A stretch of 64,000 nucleotides of DNA from Oscillospiraceae bacterium (GTDB lineage: Bacteria > Bacillota > Clostridia > Oscillospirales > Ruminococcaceae): positions 1 to 64,000 of the forward strand of contig JAGAZJ010000032.1 in the NCBI GenBank assembly GCA_018110925.1, read 5' to 3'. The position numbers were made by a program, and so were the translations under genes. A model generated the notes under the pieces. The model saw only the letters and a program-made list of their open reading frames with translations, was not told the DNA's origin and searched no databases. Below, piece after piece: positions 36,102-45,481 of the stretch (position 1 is its first letter; the number at the start of each line of letters is the position of its first letter).

Positions 36102-36832
36102 TGGAGAAGGTAAGACTTCAGAAACTGCTTGCCGATGCAGGATACTGCTCACGCCGCAAGGCTGAGGAGATGATAGCCAACGGCATGGTCTATGTGAACG
36201 GCAAGAAGGCACAGCTTGGCGACAAGGCGAGCGACAAGGACGTTATACAGCTCTCGGGCGAACGTGTGAGGATAGAGCGCAAACGCCGCAAGATATACCT
36301 TATGCTCAACAAGCCCAGAGGATATGTCACCACCGCCTCTGACGAACTGGGGCGCAGATGCGTCATGGATCTGCTGACGGACGTGCCCGAAAGGGTATAT
36401 CCCGTGGGCAGGCTTGACCGCAATTCCGAAGGGCTCCTGCTCTTTACAAATGACGGCGAATTCGCAAACCTTATCATGCATCCCGGCCGACATGTGTCAA
36501 AGACATATCGTGTCACAGTGCCATCCACCGTCACCGAGGGTCAGCTTGTCAAACTGTCTGAGGGCGTGGTGCTGGATGACGGCAAAAAGACTTATCCCGC
36601 CACGGTCGAGACCGAGCTCAACACCACCGAAAGAAGCGTTCTGCGCATAACCATACACGAGGGCAGGAACAGGCAGATAAGACGTATGTGTGAGGCTGTC
36701 GGACTTGAAGTAGCAAGACTTCGCCGCACATCCATAGGCCCGCTCAAGCTCGGTATGCTAAAACCCGGCACATACAGGGAGCTCACCCGTGAGGAGATAA
36801 GAGCCCTGCGTGCGGCGGCTTCCACGAAATAG
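36101..36832 (+). CDS. rluB: Ribosomal large-subunit pseudouridine synthase (RluB/RsuA family)
   Basis: Encodes 243 residues. The N-terminal S4 RNA-binding domain (VRLQKLLADAGYCSRRKAEEMIANGMVYVNG) precedes the catalytic domain with LNKPRGYVTT, the nucleophile Asp in PVGRLDRNSEGLLLFTND, and HEGRNRQIRRMCEAVG. By family it makes pseudouridine in 23S rRNA helix 89 or a nearby site. Last gene of the scpAB operon; a strong terminator follows 6 bases downstream. Confidence 0.93.
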   Translation: MEKVRLQKLLADAGYCSRRKAEEMIANGMVYVNGKKAQLGDKASDKDVIQLSGERVRIERKRRKIYLMLNKPRGYVTTASDELGRRCVMDLLTDVPERVYPVGRLDRNSEGLLLFTNDGEFANLIMHPGRHVSKTYRVTVPSTVTEGQLVKLSEGVVLDDGKKTYPATVETELNTTERSVLRITIHEGRNRQIRRMCEAVGLEVARLRRTSIGPLKLGMLKPGTYRELTREEIRALRAAASTK

Positions 36833-36838
36833 ACCTCA

Positions 36839-36864
36839 ACGGCACAGCATCTGTGCCGTTTTTT
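36839..36864 (+). terminator. Terminator of the S2P-scpAB-rluB operon
   Basis: A perfect 9-bp stem (ACGGCACAG / CTGTGCCGT) with a 3-base loop, followed by TTTTT. Confidence 0.95.
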
Positions 36865-36908
36865 CATCATATACACACCTAATTTTACGCTCATATACAT
36901 TCTTATCA

Positions 36909-36937
36909 TTGACATTTGGGTTCAAATGTAGTAAAAT
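36909..36937 (+). promoter_or_regulatory. Promoter of the lipoprotein-cysS pair
   Basis: TTGACA (36909-36914), 17 bases, TAAAAT (36932-36937). Transcription would start about 30 bases before the ATG at 36973, leaving no room for a T-box leader before cysS. Confidence 0.85.
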
Positions 36938-36972
36938 AGAACCGTTGACAACAAACGAAACGGAGAGATACC

Positions 36973-37716
36973 ATGAAAAAACATATAACAGCGGCGGCGG
37001 CGATACTCTGTATGCTCACTGCCTGCTCACAGAATCCCGATACGGGCAGTACGATACAGACAAGCGTAACCCCGTCGGAAACAGAGATAACAACTATAAT
37101 ATCAGGCGGCGCTCCCATGCAGGATCATCCCGATGAGGAAGACCCCGAAGATACTGTATCTATCTATACAGGCAGAGAGGTAGCAGACCCTGCCGACCTT
37201 GCCATACACAAGTTCAACTGCGAGCTTCCAGAAGGATATGAGGTCAAGATCGACAATGATGAGGGAAAGCTGTTCGTCAGCGAAAGATCCTCCATCACCG
37301 TAAAGGCTCAGAACTATAAGGAAGAATTCATGGAGCTGTCCAAATTCGCAGACCAGGCGTGCGCCAATGTCAAGATAGGCAACATGATGTCACAGGCTGA
37401 TACCGTATTCTCCGAACCTATGGAGACAAAGGTTGCAGGTTTTGATGCCATAAGATATGATTATGATGTCACCGCATATATATTTCTCTATGAGACCGAC
37501 GCCGACGGCAACCAGAAGCTCGACGACGAAGGCAAGCCCATACTCACCGACCAGAAAGAAGTATACGGCAAGTTCCACGACAGGATATACTTCTTCTATT
37601 CTGATGAGGACGCGTTCATAATCACGATGGAGTCGCCCGACAGCGAGAAAGACAATGTTGCAGAAGAATTTGACAGGTTCATTGAGAACGTAACTATAAC
37701 ACCTCCGAAGGAATGA
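36973..37716 (+). CDS. Lipoprotein of unknown function
   Basis: Encodes 247 residues. Signal peptide with a lipobox CMLTAC (Cys at residue 19), so it is probably anchored to the outer face of the membrane. Residues about 20-70 are a Thr/Ser/acidic linker. The remainder is one globular domain beginning FNCELPEGYEVKIDNDEGKL and including VAGFDAIRYDYDVT and DRIYFFYSDEDAFIITMESP, ending in a helix FDRFIENVTI. This is the layout of surface lipoproteins with a PsbP-like or DUF-type domain, but I do not recognise the family. It lies 4 bases before cysS and shares its promoter. Confidence 0.8.
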   Translation: MKKHITAAAAILCMLTACSQNPDTGSTIQTSVTPSETEITTIISGGAPMQDHPDEEDPEDTVSIYTGREVADPADLAIHKFNCELPEGYEVKIDNDEGKLFVSERSSITVKAQNYKEEFMELSKFADQACANVKIGNMMSQADTVFSEPMETKVAGFDAIRYDYDVTAYIFLYETDADGNQKLDDEGKPILTDQKEVYGKFHDRIYFFYSDEDAFIITMESPDSEKDNVAEEFDRFIENVTITPPKE

Positions 37717-37720
37717 TGAT

Positions 37721-39130
37721 ATGCAGCTCTATAATTCACTCTCACACACAAAAGAAGAATTCGTCCCCTATACCCCCGGTGTGGTAAATATGTATACCTG
37801 CGGTCCTACGGTGTATCACTACGCACACATAGGCAATCTGCGAAGCTACATTATGGAGGATGTACTCGAAAAATATCTTTCCTACACGGGTCTCAAAGTC
37901 AACCGTGTAATGAACATCACCGATGTGGGACATCTCACCAGTGACGGCGACACGGGCGATGACAAGATGCTCAAGGGCGCAAAGCGTGAGCACAAGACCG
38001 TTATGGAGATAGCAGAGTTCTACACCGATGCGTTCTTTGAGGACTGCAAGGCACTCAATATCAAGCGCCCCGAGGTGGTAGAGCCTGCGACCGACTGCAT
38101 AGGTGAGTTCATAAAGGTCATATCCTCACTCATGGACAAAGGTTTTGCCTATGCCGCAGGGGGAAACATATATTTTGACACATCAAAACTTGACGAGTAC
38201 TACAAGTTCGGCGATTTTTCAAGTGAGGATCTGGCAGTAGCCGTGCGTGACGACGTTGACGAGGATACCAACAAGCGGAACAAGACGGATTTTGTCCTCT
38301 GGTTCACCAAATCAAAGTTTGACGACCAGGAACTTAAATGGGAAAGCCCCTGGGGTCTCGGATACCCCGGTTGGCACATTGAGTGCTCATGCATAAGCAT
38401 GAAGCATTTGGGCGAGCATCTTGACCTGCACTGCGGCGGCATAGACAATGCATTCCCTCACCACACCAATGAGATAGCCCAGTCGGAAGCATATCTCGGT
38501 CACAAATGGTGCAACTGCTGGTTCCATGTGCATCATCTCAACACCACAGGCGGCAAGATGAGCAAATCCAAGGGCGAGTTCCTCACGGTGTCTCTGCTCA
38601 AAGAAAAGGGCTATGACCCTATGGTGTACAGATTTTTCTGCCTGCAATCGCATTACAGAAAGTCTCTTGAATTCTCATATGAGAACCTCGACAATGCGGC
38701 AGCGGCTTATCAGAAGATAGTTGCAAGGACAGCAAGACTTATCAAGGAGTCTGACGGCAAGGCGGATGAAAGCGCCCTGAAAGTTCTGACGGACAAGTTC
38801 AGAGCGGCGCTCGACAACGACCTCAACACCTCTCTCGGCATAACCGCTCTGCTTGATATATTCAAATCCGACGCAAATGCCGCTACAAAGCTGGCGGCGA
38901 TAAAGAGCGTGGACGAGGTGCTTTCGCTGGATATGATCCCTCACGCCGAAAAGCTGAACACAAGCGACAGCGAGGATATCCCGGCAGAGATAGCCGAGCT
39001 CATCGAACAGCGCAAGGCTGCAAGAAAGGCCAAGGATTTCGCCCTTGCCGACAGCATCAGAGATCAGATAACCGCCCTCGGCTACGCCGTTGAAGAAACC
39101 AGAGAGGGCACTAAGGTAAGAAAGCTGTAA
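37721..39130 (+). CDS. cysS: Cysteinyl-tRNA synthetase
   Basis: Encodes 469 residues, full length. Class I synthetase charging tRNA-Cys. It shows MYTCGPTVYHYAHIGNLR (zinc-ligand Cys and the HIGH-type motif HIGN), GWHIECSCISMKHLG with further zinc ligands, HHTNEIAQSEA and GGKMSKSKGEFL (KMSKS). The C-terminal helical region contains EQRKAARKAKDFALADSIRDQI. A bidirectional-looking hairpin follows. Confidence 0.97.
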   Translation: MQLYNSLSHTKEEFVPYTPGVVNMYTCGPTVYHYAHIGNLRSYIMEDVLEKYLSYTGLKVNRVMNITDVGHLTSDGDTGDDKMLKGAKREHKTVMEIAEFYTDAFFEDCKALNIKRPEVVEPATDCIGEFIKVISSLMDKGFAYAAGGNIYFDTSKLDEYYKFGDFSSEDLAVAVRDDVDEDTNKRNKTDFVLWFTKSKFDDQELKWESPWGLGYPGWHIECSCISMKHLGEHLDLHCGGIDNAFPHHTNEIAQSEAYLGHKWCNCWFHVHHLNTTGGKMSKSKGEFLTVSLLKEKGYDPMVYRFFCLQSHYRKSLEFSYENLDNAAAAYQKIVARTARLIKESDGKADESALKVLTDKFRAALDNDLNTSLGITALLDIFKSDANAATKLAAIKSVDEVLSLDMIPHAEKLNTSDSEDIPAEIAELIEQRKAARKAKDFALADSIRDQITALGYAVEETREGTKVRKL

Positions 39131-39147
39131 TTCTGTCTGCAAAATAC

Positions 39148-39182
39148 AAAGCAGTTGGTGTTTGCACGACACCAACTGCTTT
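39148..39182. terminator. Hairpin terminator between cysS and the 78-residue gene
   Basis: A perfect 14-bp stem (AAAGCAGTTGGTGT / ACACCAACTGCTTT) with a 7-base loop lies between convergent genes. T residues end the stem on both strands, so it may serve both. Confidence 0.85.
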
Positions 39183-39225
39183 GTTCATTACGGATAAACT
39201 AATAGCTGTATATCTCCTCATGGGA

Positions 39226-39462
39226 TCAGCCGGCTCCAAGCACCGCAGATATAGCTATGAGAATGACCTCGATCGTCAGGATAACGATCTCTGCCCTTGC
39301 AAAATTGCGGAGATTTTTGTTTCTGGCGCCTAACGAATAACCGATGACAAGCAAGAGACCTACCACGGGTATGCAGAAAAGCAGCTGATAGCCTATATAA
39401 CCCCAGGCAGTGATAGGCTTGTTCTCTTCCTCAAAAGTCCTGTTGCTCATTACGATCTCCAT
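39226..39462 (-). CDS. 78-residue two-helix membrane protein
   Basis: ATG at 39462 has AGGAGG 8 bases upstream, preferred over the internal ATG five codons later. Residues about 20-45 (AWGYIGYQLLFCIPVVGLLLVIGYSLG) and 58-77 (EIVILTIEVILIAISAVLG) are transmembrane, joined by a basic loop ARNKNLRNFARA. Short proteins with this N-R-x-F-A-R-A loop are common in Clostridia, but no function is known to me. Monocistronic, converging on cysS. Confidence 0.75.
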   Translation of the reverse strand: MEIVMSNRTFEEENKPITAWGYIGYQLLFCIPVVGLLLVIGYSLGARNKNLRNFARAEIVILTIEVILIAISAVLGAG

Positions 39463-39776
39463 AACGTATTCCTCCTGTTTTCCCTTTTGCTTATTTAACC
39501 GAAGGACTTATAATAAAGGACAATCAAAGAAATATTTTTACCGGCGTTTTACCTATCCCGCAAGACCATATGGATACAGCCATCAGTTTTCATACCGTTT
39601 TCCTGACGAACAGACAGGAAACGTCTGCGAAAGCTCGAATATATGCGGTTTTGCAACCTGAGATCATCTGTGTTCCGAAGAGGAGAGCGTATCATTCGTT
39701 TACTGCATTCCCATCTTTATCAAACTTTACATATGATAAGTGATATAATGACTTTATATAACAGAAAGGACATATC
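39463..39776. other. Divergent intergenic region (314 bp)
   Basis: Between the 78-residue membrane protein gene (minus) and the RsiV-like lipoprotein gene (plus). It holds the extended -10 promoter at 39741-39749 and an imperfect stem GTTTTCCTG / CAGGAAAC near 39597-39622 of unknown meaning. No small gene seen. Confidence 0.55.
39741..39749 (+). promoter_or_regulatory. Extended -10 promoter of the RsiV-like lipoprotein gene
   Basis: TGATATAAT gives an extended -10 about 28 bases before the ATG at 39777. No good -35 hexamer lies at the right spacing, as is usual for extended -10 promoters. Confidence 0.6.
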
Positions 39777-41030
39777 ATGAAAAAAATAACTGCATTTGCT
39801 CTTTCTGCAGTGCTGCTCACAGCTTGTACAGCACCTACGCCCGCACCTCAGACTTCACAGTCCGCAGAACAGACCACAGCAGAGACCACATCACAGACAG
39901 AAGAAACGACAGTATCCGAAGCTCAGACAACAGCCGACACCGCAGAATCACAGCCCGAAGAGACTGAGAGCATAACTGCCGATACCGCAGCCGTCGCAGC
40001 TCCCGGATATTCCTTGAAAACACTTGATAGCAAAAAGATCACCGCAGAAGATAACAGCGATATAATCCTTATGACATCCGAATTGAAGCTTATCGAGATA
40101 ACCGACAGCGATCATCCGAAGCTTACTGAGGGGCTTTCTGCCTATAACACCATACGACATGATTCGTATGACTATGAATGCGATGATCTCAGCAGTATCG
40201 TAAAGGCACACTATGAGGACTATCCAGAATCATTCACCGGTGAATATCCTATTATGTATTCCTGCTTTGTCTCTAATTCCGTAACACGCTGCGACAGCAG
40301 TATATTCAGCTTCATCAACTATGAAGACGGTTTTTCGGGCGGAGTTCACGGATGGTATGTGACTGAGGGCGTGAATTTTGATACCGAGACAGGCGCAGAG
40401 CTGACGGTATCCGATATATGCACTGATATACCTGCACTTATTGACATACTTGCCGACAAGCTTGAACAGGAATACAGCGAAGTACTGTACAACACCGATT
40501 CGGAGGAATCCCGCACTCATGATAATTACATAAAGGTCCTAACAGAGGCATACGGCGAGGACCTGATGGGCTATGACAAGACATGGGACGACGGCTCTGT
40601 ATTCCATATGAATGCAATGAATTTTGCATTTGTACCCGATGGTGTGGAGTTCTTTACGAACCAGTATGATATCGCTCCCTATGCAGCCGGTACACAGTCG
40701 ATGACTATACTCTTCACTGAAGCAGAAGGACTTTTCAACGAAAAATACATATCCACAGGCGAGGATTTTATCGCCGACAATATTACTTCGATAGATATCA
40801 ACGGTGACGGTAAGGGCGAGCTCATTACTTATGAAAGTATATATGACGATGACTCCGATAAATGGAACATCATCGGATACCGTATCGCTGCAAACGGCAA
40901 AGAATACACCGCTGATTCCTCCAACGGTGACTATATTGCAAGAACATCCCTTGAACGCAGAGACGGCAAGCTGACGATCAGTCTTTATAACAAAGACGGC
41001 GATCTGCTCGCAGGATTTGACCTTGAATAA
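39777..41030 (+). CDS. RsiV-like (DUF3298) lipoprotein
   Basis: Encodes 417 residues. Signal peptide with lipobox LLTAC (Cys17). Residues about 18-75 are a Thr/Glu/Ser linker. Residues about 85-330 resemble DUF4163/DUF3298 as in RsiV and PdaC: INYEDGFSGGVHGWYVTEGVNFDTETGAELTVSDI and EFFTNQYDIAPYAAGTQSMTI. The final about 80 residues contain DINGDGKGELITYE, a calcium-loop or FG-GAP-like motif. RsiV binds lysozyme in Bacillus, but this protein is a lipoprotein without a sigma-factor-binding cytoplasmic domain, so an anti-sigma role is unlikely. Function unknown. Monocistronic. Confidence 0.82.
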   Translation: MKKITAFALSAVLLTACTAPTPAPQTSQSAEQTTAETTSQTEETTVSEAQTTADTAESQPEETESITADTAAVAAPGYSLKTLDSKKITAEDNSDIILMTSELKLIEITDSDHPKLTEGLSAYNTIRHDSYDYECDDLSSIVKAHYEDYPESFTGEYPIMYSCFVSNSVTRCDSSIFSFINYEDGFSGGVHGWYVTEGVNFDTETGAELTVSDICTDIPALIDILADKLEQEYSEVLYNTDSEESRTHDNYIKVLTEAYGEDLMGYDKTWDDGSVFHMNAMNFAFVPDGVEFFTNQYDIAPYAAGTQSMTILFTEAEGLFNEKYISTGEDFIADNITSIDINGDGKGELITYESIYDDDSDKWNIIGYRIAANGKEYTADSSNGDYIARTSLERRDGKLTISLYNKDGDLLAGFDLE

Positions 41031-41049
41031 TACCAACTATACACAAAAT

Positions 41050-41073
41050 CGGCTCCCACTTCCGTGGGAGCCG
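41050..41073. terminator. Terminator at end of ribosomal operon and lipoprotein gene
   Basis: A perfect 10-bp stem (CGGCTCCCAC / GTGGGAGCCG) with a 4-base loop lies between convergent genes. On the minus strand, downstream of rplQ, ATTTTG follows; on the plus strand AAATCATTTT follows. Confidence 0.75.
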
Positions 41074-41087
41074 AAATCATTTTACGA

Positions 41088-41429
41088 TCAAACCAGCTCG
41101 ATGATAGCCATCTCTGCTGCGTCGCCTCTGCGGGGACCGGTCTTGATTATTCTGGTATAACCACCGTTGGTCTCATTGTACTTGGGAGCGATCTCATCAA
41201 AGAGCTTCTTTACGACAGCTTCCTTGGTAACATAGCTCAGTACCTGACGCTTTGAGTGAAGATCACCGCTCTTGGCGATGGTGATCATCTTCTCTGCCGC
41301 AGAACGAACTTCCTTAGCTCTTGTAACTGTGGTCTCTATCTTGCCGTTTTCAAGAAGATATGTAACCATAGCACGGAGCATTGCTTTTCTATGATCACTG
41401 GTACGGCCCAGCTTTCTTGATCCTGCCAT
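41088..41429 (-). CDS. rplQ: Ribosomal protein L17
   Basis: Encodes 113 residues, normal bacterial length. It binds 23S rRNA near the peptide exit tunnel. The N-terminal [27 protein letters not shown] is diagnostic. Last gene of the S10-spc-alpha operon, 20 bases after rpoA; a terminator hairpin follows. Confidence 0.97.
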   Translation of the reverse strand: MAGSRKLGRTSDHRKAMLRAMVTYLLENGKIETTVTRAKEVRSAAEKMITIAKSGDLHSKRQVLSYVTKEAVVKKLFDEIAPKYNETNGGYTRIIKTGPRRGDAAEMAIIELV

Positions 41430-41449
41430 TGTGTTTCACTCCTTATAGA

Positions 41450-42409
41450 TCAGGATTCCTCTTCGCTGCTGAGGTTGAAGCCCAGAGACTGGAGCTTCTC
41501 CTTAACCTCATCAAACGACTTTTTACCGAGGTTTCTGACCTTCATCATTTCTTCTTCGGATTTACTGATCAAATCCTCAACTGTATTTATACCCGCGCGC
41601 TTGAGGCAGTTGAAGGAACGAACCGATAAGTCAAGTTCCTCAATGGTCATCTCAAGGACCTTCTTGCTGTCCTTATCATCCTTCTCGACCATCATCTCAG
41701 TGATAGCAGATTCGTCAGACAGATTGCTGAACGATTTCAGATGCTCAATGAGGAGATTGGCTGCCTGTGATACAGCTTCCTGAGGAGTAACAGTACCGTC
41801 TGTCCATACCTCAAGTATCAGCTTATCATAATCGGTAACATTGCCGAGTCTTGTGTCCTCGACAGAGAAGTTTACCTTCAATACGGGAGTATATATCGAG
41901 TCAACTGCAATGACATCGATGCCGAAATTGAAGAGCTGCTTGTTCTTCTCGGCAGGAACGTATCCCCTGCCTCTGTCTATGGTGATCTCCATATACAGCT
42001 TGGCATCCTTGTCAAGAGTTGCTATATGCATCTCGGGAACGAGTATCTCGACCTCAGAATCGGTCTTTATATCACCTGCGGTGATCTCACCCTCGTCCTC
42101 AGCCTCAATATATATTGTCTTCGGACCTTCGCCGTAAAGCTTTGCGGTAAGTCCCTTGAGGTTCAGGATGATCTCAGTGACATCTTCCTTTACTCCGGGG
42201 ATAGTTGACAGTTCATGGTGTACGCCGTCGATCTTTACAGATATTACAGCCACACCGGGAAGCGAGGAGAGCAGTACACGCCTGAGACTGTTGCCCAGTG
42301 TTGTACCATAGCCGCGCTCGAGAGGAGCAAGAATGAATTTGCCGTATGTACCGTCAGAATCGGACACATCGACAGTCTCTATTTCCGGCTTTTCGATTTT
42401 TTCAAGCAT
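41450..42409 (-). CDS. rpoA: RNA polymerase alpha subunit
   Basis: Encodes 319 residues. The N-terminal domain (about 1-230; [25 protein letters not shown]) dimerises and nucleates the polymerase. A linker leads to the C-terminal domain (about 250-310; [23 protein letters not shown] and [15 protein letters not shown]) that contacts UP elements and activators. A 123-base gap separates it from rpsD upstream. Confidence 0.98.
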   Translation of the reverse strand: MLEKIEKPEIETVDVSDSDGTYGKFILAPLERGYGTTLGNSLRRVLLSSLPGVAVISVKIDGVHHELSTIPGVKEDVTEIILNLKGLTAKLYGEGPKTIYIEAEDEGEITAGDIKTDSEVEILVPEMHIATLDKDAKLYMEITIDRGRGYVPAEKNKQLFNFGIDVIAVDSIYTPVLKVNFSVEDTRLGNVTDYDKLILEVWTDGTVTPQEAVSQAANLLIEHLKSFSNLSDESAITEMMVEKDDKDSKKVLEMTIEELDLSVRSFNCLKRAGINTVEDLISKSEEEMMKVRNLGKKSFDEVKEKLQSLGFNLSSEEES

Positions 42410-42532
42410 TAAATAAACCCTCCTATTATCGCAAATTCACATACTGCAAAAGGCAGGCGGGGTTCATGCCGCATACAGTGTATGACGCTGATGCAGCCTG
42501 CATTGTCCCGTCGCTGCAATTTTGCCTTCCGA

Positions 42533-43129
42533 TTACTTGGAGTAGAGCTCGACGATAAGGTGTGTCTGTGTCTCGTAGTCGAGATCCTGTGTTTCAGGAA
42601 GACGTACAACCTTAGCGGAGAAATTGTCCTTGTCAGACTCGAGCCAGAGAGGAACGATCCTGCCGCTGGTCTGCTCGAGAACATCCTTGAACTTAGCGCT
42701 GCTTCTGCTCTTTTCATGAAGAGCGATAACGTCGCCTACCTTGATGCGGTAGGAAGGAATATTAACGCGCTTGCCGTTAACGGTGAAATGTCTGTGGGAA
42801 ACGAGCTGTCTTGCTTCTCTTCTTGTGAGAGCATAGCCCATTCTGTATACTACGTTGTCAAGACGGGTCTCGCAGATAGTGATAAGGTTATCACCGGCCT
42901 TGCCCTCCATCTTTTCAGCGAGCTCAAAATAATGACGGAAAGGCTTTTCAAGCACACCGTAGATGAACTTGAGCTTCTGCTTTTCCTTGAGCTGTGTACC
43001 GTATTCGGAAACCTTTCTTCTTGCGTTAGCATTGGGGTTCTTCTTGGATTCCTTGGAAACGCCCATAACCATAGGGCTGATACCGAGGTATCTGCATCTC
43101 TTGAGAATAGGTTCTCTGCTTATAGCCAT
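42533..43129 (-). CDS. rpsD: Ribosomal protein S4
   Basis: Encodes 198 residues. Primary 16S rRNA binder with an S4 domain (about residues 90-155; RLDNVVYRMGYALTRREARQLVSHRHFTVNGKRV). The N-terminal region has only one Cys (LKRCRYLG), so it is the zinc-free form. In alpha-type operons S4 is often the translational regulator; no leader was identified here. Confidence 0.98.
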   Translation of the reverse strand: MAISREPILKRCRYLGISPMVMGVSKESKKNPNANARRKVSEYGTQLKEKQKLKFIYGVLEKPFRHYFELAEKMEGKAGDNLITICETRLDNVVYRMGYALTRREARQLVSHRHFTVNGKRVNIPSYRIKVGDVIALHEKSRSSAKFKDVLEQTSGRIVPLWLESDKDNFSAKVVRLPETQDLDYETQTHLIVELYSK

Positions 43130-43152
43130 TTTAAATCACACCTCCATCTTGA

Positions 43153-43554
43153 TCAGACACGTCTTCTCTTGGGAGGACGGCATCCGTTGTGGGGAATGGG
43201 AGTTACATCCTTGATGAGCTTAACTTCAAGGCCTACACCCTGGAGAGCTCTGATAGCTGCTTCACGGCCTGCGCCGGGGCCCTTTACATAGACCTCAACG
43301 TTCTTGAGACCGAACTCCATAGCAGCCTTTGCAGCTGTCTCAGCGGCAGTCTGTGCAGCAAAGGGAGTGGACTTCTTGGAACCTCTGAAGCCGAGTCCGC
43401 CTGCTGATGCCCATGAGAGAGCATTGCCCTGAGTATCAGTGATTGTTACGATAGTATTGTTGAAAGTGGACTGGATATGCACAGCACCATTCTCAACGAC
43501 CTTACGGTCACGGCGGCGTCTGACAGCCGTCTTCTTGCCTTTAACCTGAGCCAT
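43153..43554 (-). CDS. rpsK: Ribosomal protein S11
   Basis: Encodes 133 residues. 30S platform protein with [36 protein letters not shown] and the C-terminal [20 protein letters not shown] end. It lies between rpsM and rpsD with short spacers. Confidence 0.98.
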   Translation of the reverse strand: MAQVKGKKTAVRRRRDRKVVENGAVHIQSTFNNTIVTITDTQGNALSWASAGGLGFRGSKKSTPFAAQTAAETAAKAAMEFGLKNVEVYVKGPGAGREAAIRALQGVGLEVKLIKDVTPIPHNGCRPPKRRRV

Positions 43555-43566
43555 ACCGTCCCCTCC

Positions 43567-43935
43567 TTACTTCTTCTTATTAGCAATAGTCTTCTTGGGA
43601 CCCTTGCGTGTTCTTGCGTTGGTCTTTGTTCTCTGACCTCTTACAGGCAGACCCTTGCGGTGACGAACACCTCTGTAGCAGCCTATTTCAACGAGTCTCT
43701 TGATGTTGAGCGCAACATTTCTTCTCAGATCGCCCTCAACCACGAGATTGTGGTCGATGTATTCTCTGAGCTTTGAAACATCGTCTTCAGTAAGGTCTTT
43801 TACTCTGATATCAGGGTTTACACCTGTGCTTGCGAGTATGGTACCCGCAGTTTTGCGGCCTATCCCGTAGATGTAAGTGAGTCCGATCTCGACTCTCTTG
43901 TTTCTGGGAAGGTCTACACCGGCAATACGTGCCAT
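43567..43935 (-). CDS. rpsM: Ribosomal protein S13
   Basis: Encodes 122 residues from ATG at 43935 ([14 protein letters not shown]), with GGAGG upstream. 30S head protein with [18 protein letters not shown] and the basic C-terminus [18 protein letters not shown]. About 90 bases separate it from rpmJ. Confidence 0.97.
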   Translation of the reverse strand: MARIAGVDLPRNKRVEIGLTYIYGIGRKTAGTILASTGVNPDIRVKDLTEDDVSKLREYIDHNLVVEGDLRRNVALNIKRLVEIGCYRGVRHRKGLPVRGQRTKTNARTRKGPKKTIANKKK

Positions 43936-44028
43936 TACTACACCTCCGTAGAATTGTGGGAAGTCTTTACAAGACTTCATTTATGTGATCCCTATTTCAT
44001 GCAAGCCCCGCAGGACCTGCAACAGCAA

Positions 44029-44142
44029 TCAGCCCTGACGCTGCTTATGCTTGGGATTTTCGCAGATAACCATTATCCTGCCTTTTCTCTTGATAACCTT
44101 GCACTTGTCGCACATAGGCTTGACAGAAGGTCTTACTTTCAT
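44029..44142 (-). CDS. rpmJ: Ribosomal protein L36 (zinc form)
   Basis: Encodes 37 residues, [20 protein letters not shown] followed by the C-terminal half. The zinc ligands Cys11, Cys14, Cys27 and His32 are all present, so this is the C+ form. Standard place between infA and rpsM. Confidence 0.96.
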   Translation of the reverse strand: MKVRPSVKPMCDKCKVIKRKGRIMVICENPKHKQRQG

Positions 44143-44166
44143 TTTATAATCCTCCTTACGATCGCC

Positions 44167-44385
44167 TTACTTCGATCTCCACGTGATCCTGCCCTTGGAA
44201 AGGTCATACGGTGACATCTCAACGGTAACCTTGTCGCCGGGAACTATCCTGATATAATTCATTCTGAGTTTACCGGAAACATGAGCAAGTATCTTATGCC
44301 CGTTAGCAAGCTCGACCTGAAAATTTGCATTGGGGAGAGCCTCTACAACAGTGCCCTCGATCTCTATAACGTCTTCCTTAGACAA
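44167..44385 (-). CDS. infA: Translation initiation factor IF-1
   Basis: Encodes 72 residues, a single S1-like OB fold ([42 protein letters not shown]). It binds the A site of the 30S subunit during initiation. It lies between the KOW gene and rpmJ, the normal Gram-positive arrangement. Confidence 0.98.
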   Translation of the reverse strand: MSKEDVIEIEGTVVEALPNANFQVELANGHKILAHVSGKLRMNYIRIVPGDKVTVEMSPYDLSKGRITWRSK

Positions 44386-44426
44386 GCTTTACAGCCTCCT
44401 TGACAAATCTGTGCTCATTGACACGG

Positions 44427-44702
44427 TCAATGAGTATTGCTGTTTTCGTTACCGAAGCCTGACAAAAGCCTTCTCAGACTCTTATCGGTAAGAGCCGCCG
44501 TGTCTGTGACAGTACCAGTAACTGCAATATGCTTGACATTCTTGCGCTTGGGCCGTGAGACAGGTCTCTCATCCCCGTCTGCAAGAAGGACAGTTCCATC
44601 CTCACAGGCAAGCACAACAAGAAATTTCCCCTTGTCCCTGCCCGCAAGACTTCTGACGATAGTTCCAGTCGTGACCGTTCCTGTCATATGGCAGCCTCTC
44701 AT
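44427..44702 (-). CDS. KOW-domain RNA-binding protein
   Basis: Encodes 91 residues if started at the ATG that overlaps the map stop (ATGA); an inner ATG at 44687 with GAGAGG upstream would give 86. Residues about 10-45 form a KOW motif (GTIVRSLAGRDKGKFLVVLACEDGTVLLADG), followed by PVSRPKRKNVKHI. Related to small L14e-like KOW proteins encoded between map and infA in many Clostridia. It presumably binds ribosomal RNA; its exact role is not known to me. Confidence 0.87.
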   Translation of the reverse strand: MRGCHMTGTVTTGTIVRSLAGRDKGKFLVVLACEDGTVLLADGDERPVSRPKRKNVKHIAVTGTVTDTAALTDKSLRRLLSGFGNENSNTH

Positions 44703-45457
44703 ATTATAGTGGGTTTGGTAAGTATCACGGGTCCATCGGTCGTGATAGCAACAGTATGCTCGAAATGTGCCGAAAGCGATCCCGAGCGGGTGAGCACACC
44801 CCAGCCGTCAGGCTGAGTATAGGTATCGTCACCCTTGATGTTTATCATAGGCTCTATGGCGATGACCATTCCCGCCAGAAGTCTCGGTCCCCTGTGAGGA
44901 GCGCCGAAATTCGGCACTTCGGGAGCCTCATGCATCTCCCTGCCGACTCCGTGACCGGTATAGCCCTTGACCACTCCGTATCCGAAGCCTCTGCAATAGG
45001 TCTCGACAGCGTTTGAGATATCTCCCACACGGTTGCCGACTACCGCCTGCTCGATGCCCTTGTAAAGGGACTCATTAGTTACCCTGAGAAGCTGTTCAGC
45101 CTCCTCGGATATCTTGCCGCAGGGGAATGTGTACGCATTGTCACCATGAAATCCGTCAATGAATGCTCCTGTATCGATGCTCACGATGTCGCCCTCTTTG
45201 ATGTATTCCTTCTTGGAGGGGATGCCGTGTATCACCTTGTTGTTTATTGAGAGACACGCAGAGCCTTTAAAGCCGTAAAGTCCGAGAAACGAAGGTTTTG
45301 CACCGTTCTTTATGATGTAGTCGTGTATGAGCTTATCCAGCTCATAGGTGCTCATTCCGTCTTTTATGCACTGACCGCCGTAGTGGAGCGCATTGGCGGA
45401 GATCTCACCGGCACGCTTCATCTTCTCGAGATCTTCCTTGGATTTGATGTGAATCAT
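44699..45457 (-). CDS. map: Methionine aminopeptidase, type I
   Basis: Encodes 252 residues. It removes the initiator Met from nascent proteins. Metal ligands are visible in SIDTGAFIDGFHGDNAYTF (two Asp), GHGVGREMHEAP (His), and the C-terminal IAIEPMI and FEHTVAIT (two Glu). It has no N-terminal SEC-C extension. Overlaps the KOW gene by 4 bases. Confidence 0.97.
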   Translation of the reverse strand: MIHIKSKEDLEKMKRAGEISANALHYGGQCIKDGMSTYELDKLIHDYIIKNGAKPSFLGLYGFKGSACLSINNKVIHGIPSKKEYIKEGDIVSIDTGAFIDGFHGDNAYTFPCGKISEEAEQLLRVTNESLYKGIEQAVVGNRVGDISNAVETYCRGFGYGVVKGYTGHGVGREMHEAPEVPNFGAPHRGPRLLAGMVIAIEPMINIKGDDTYTQPDGWGVLTRSGSLSAHFEHTVAITTDGPVILTKPTII

Positions 45458-45481
45458 TTTCAGCCTCTAATCTAAGACTTC

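Noticed and set aside
36840..36972. Possible T-box leader upstream of the cysS transcript
   Set aside because: The leader from the promoter at 36909 is only about 30 nt and is followed by a lipoprotein gene; there is no room for a T-box.
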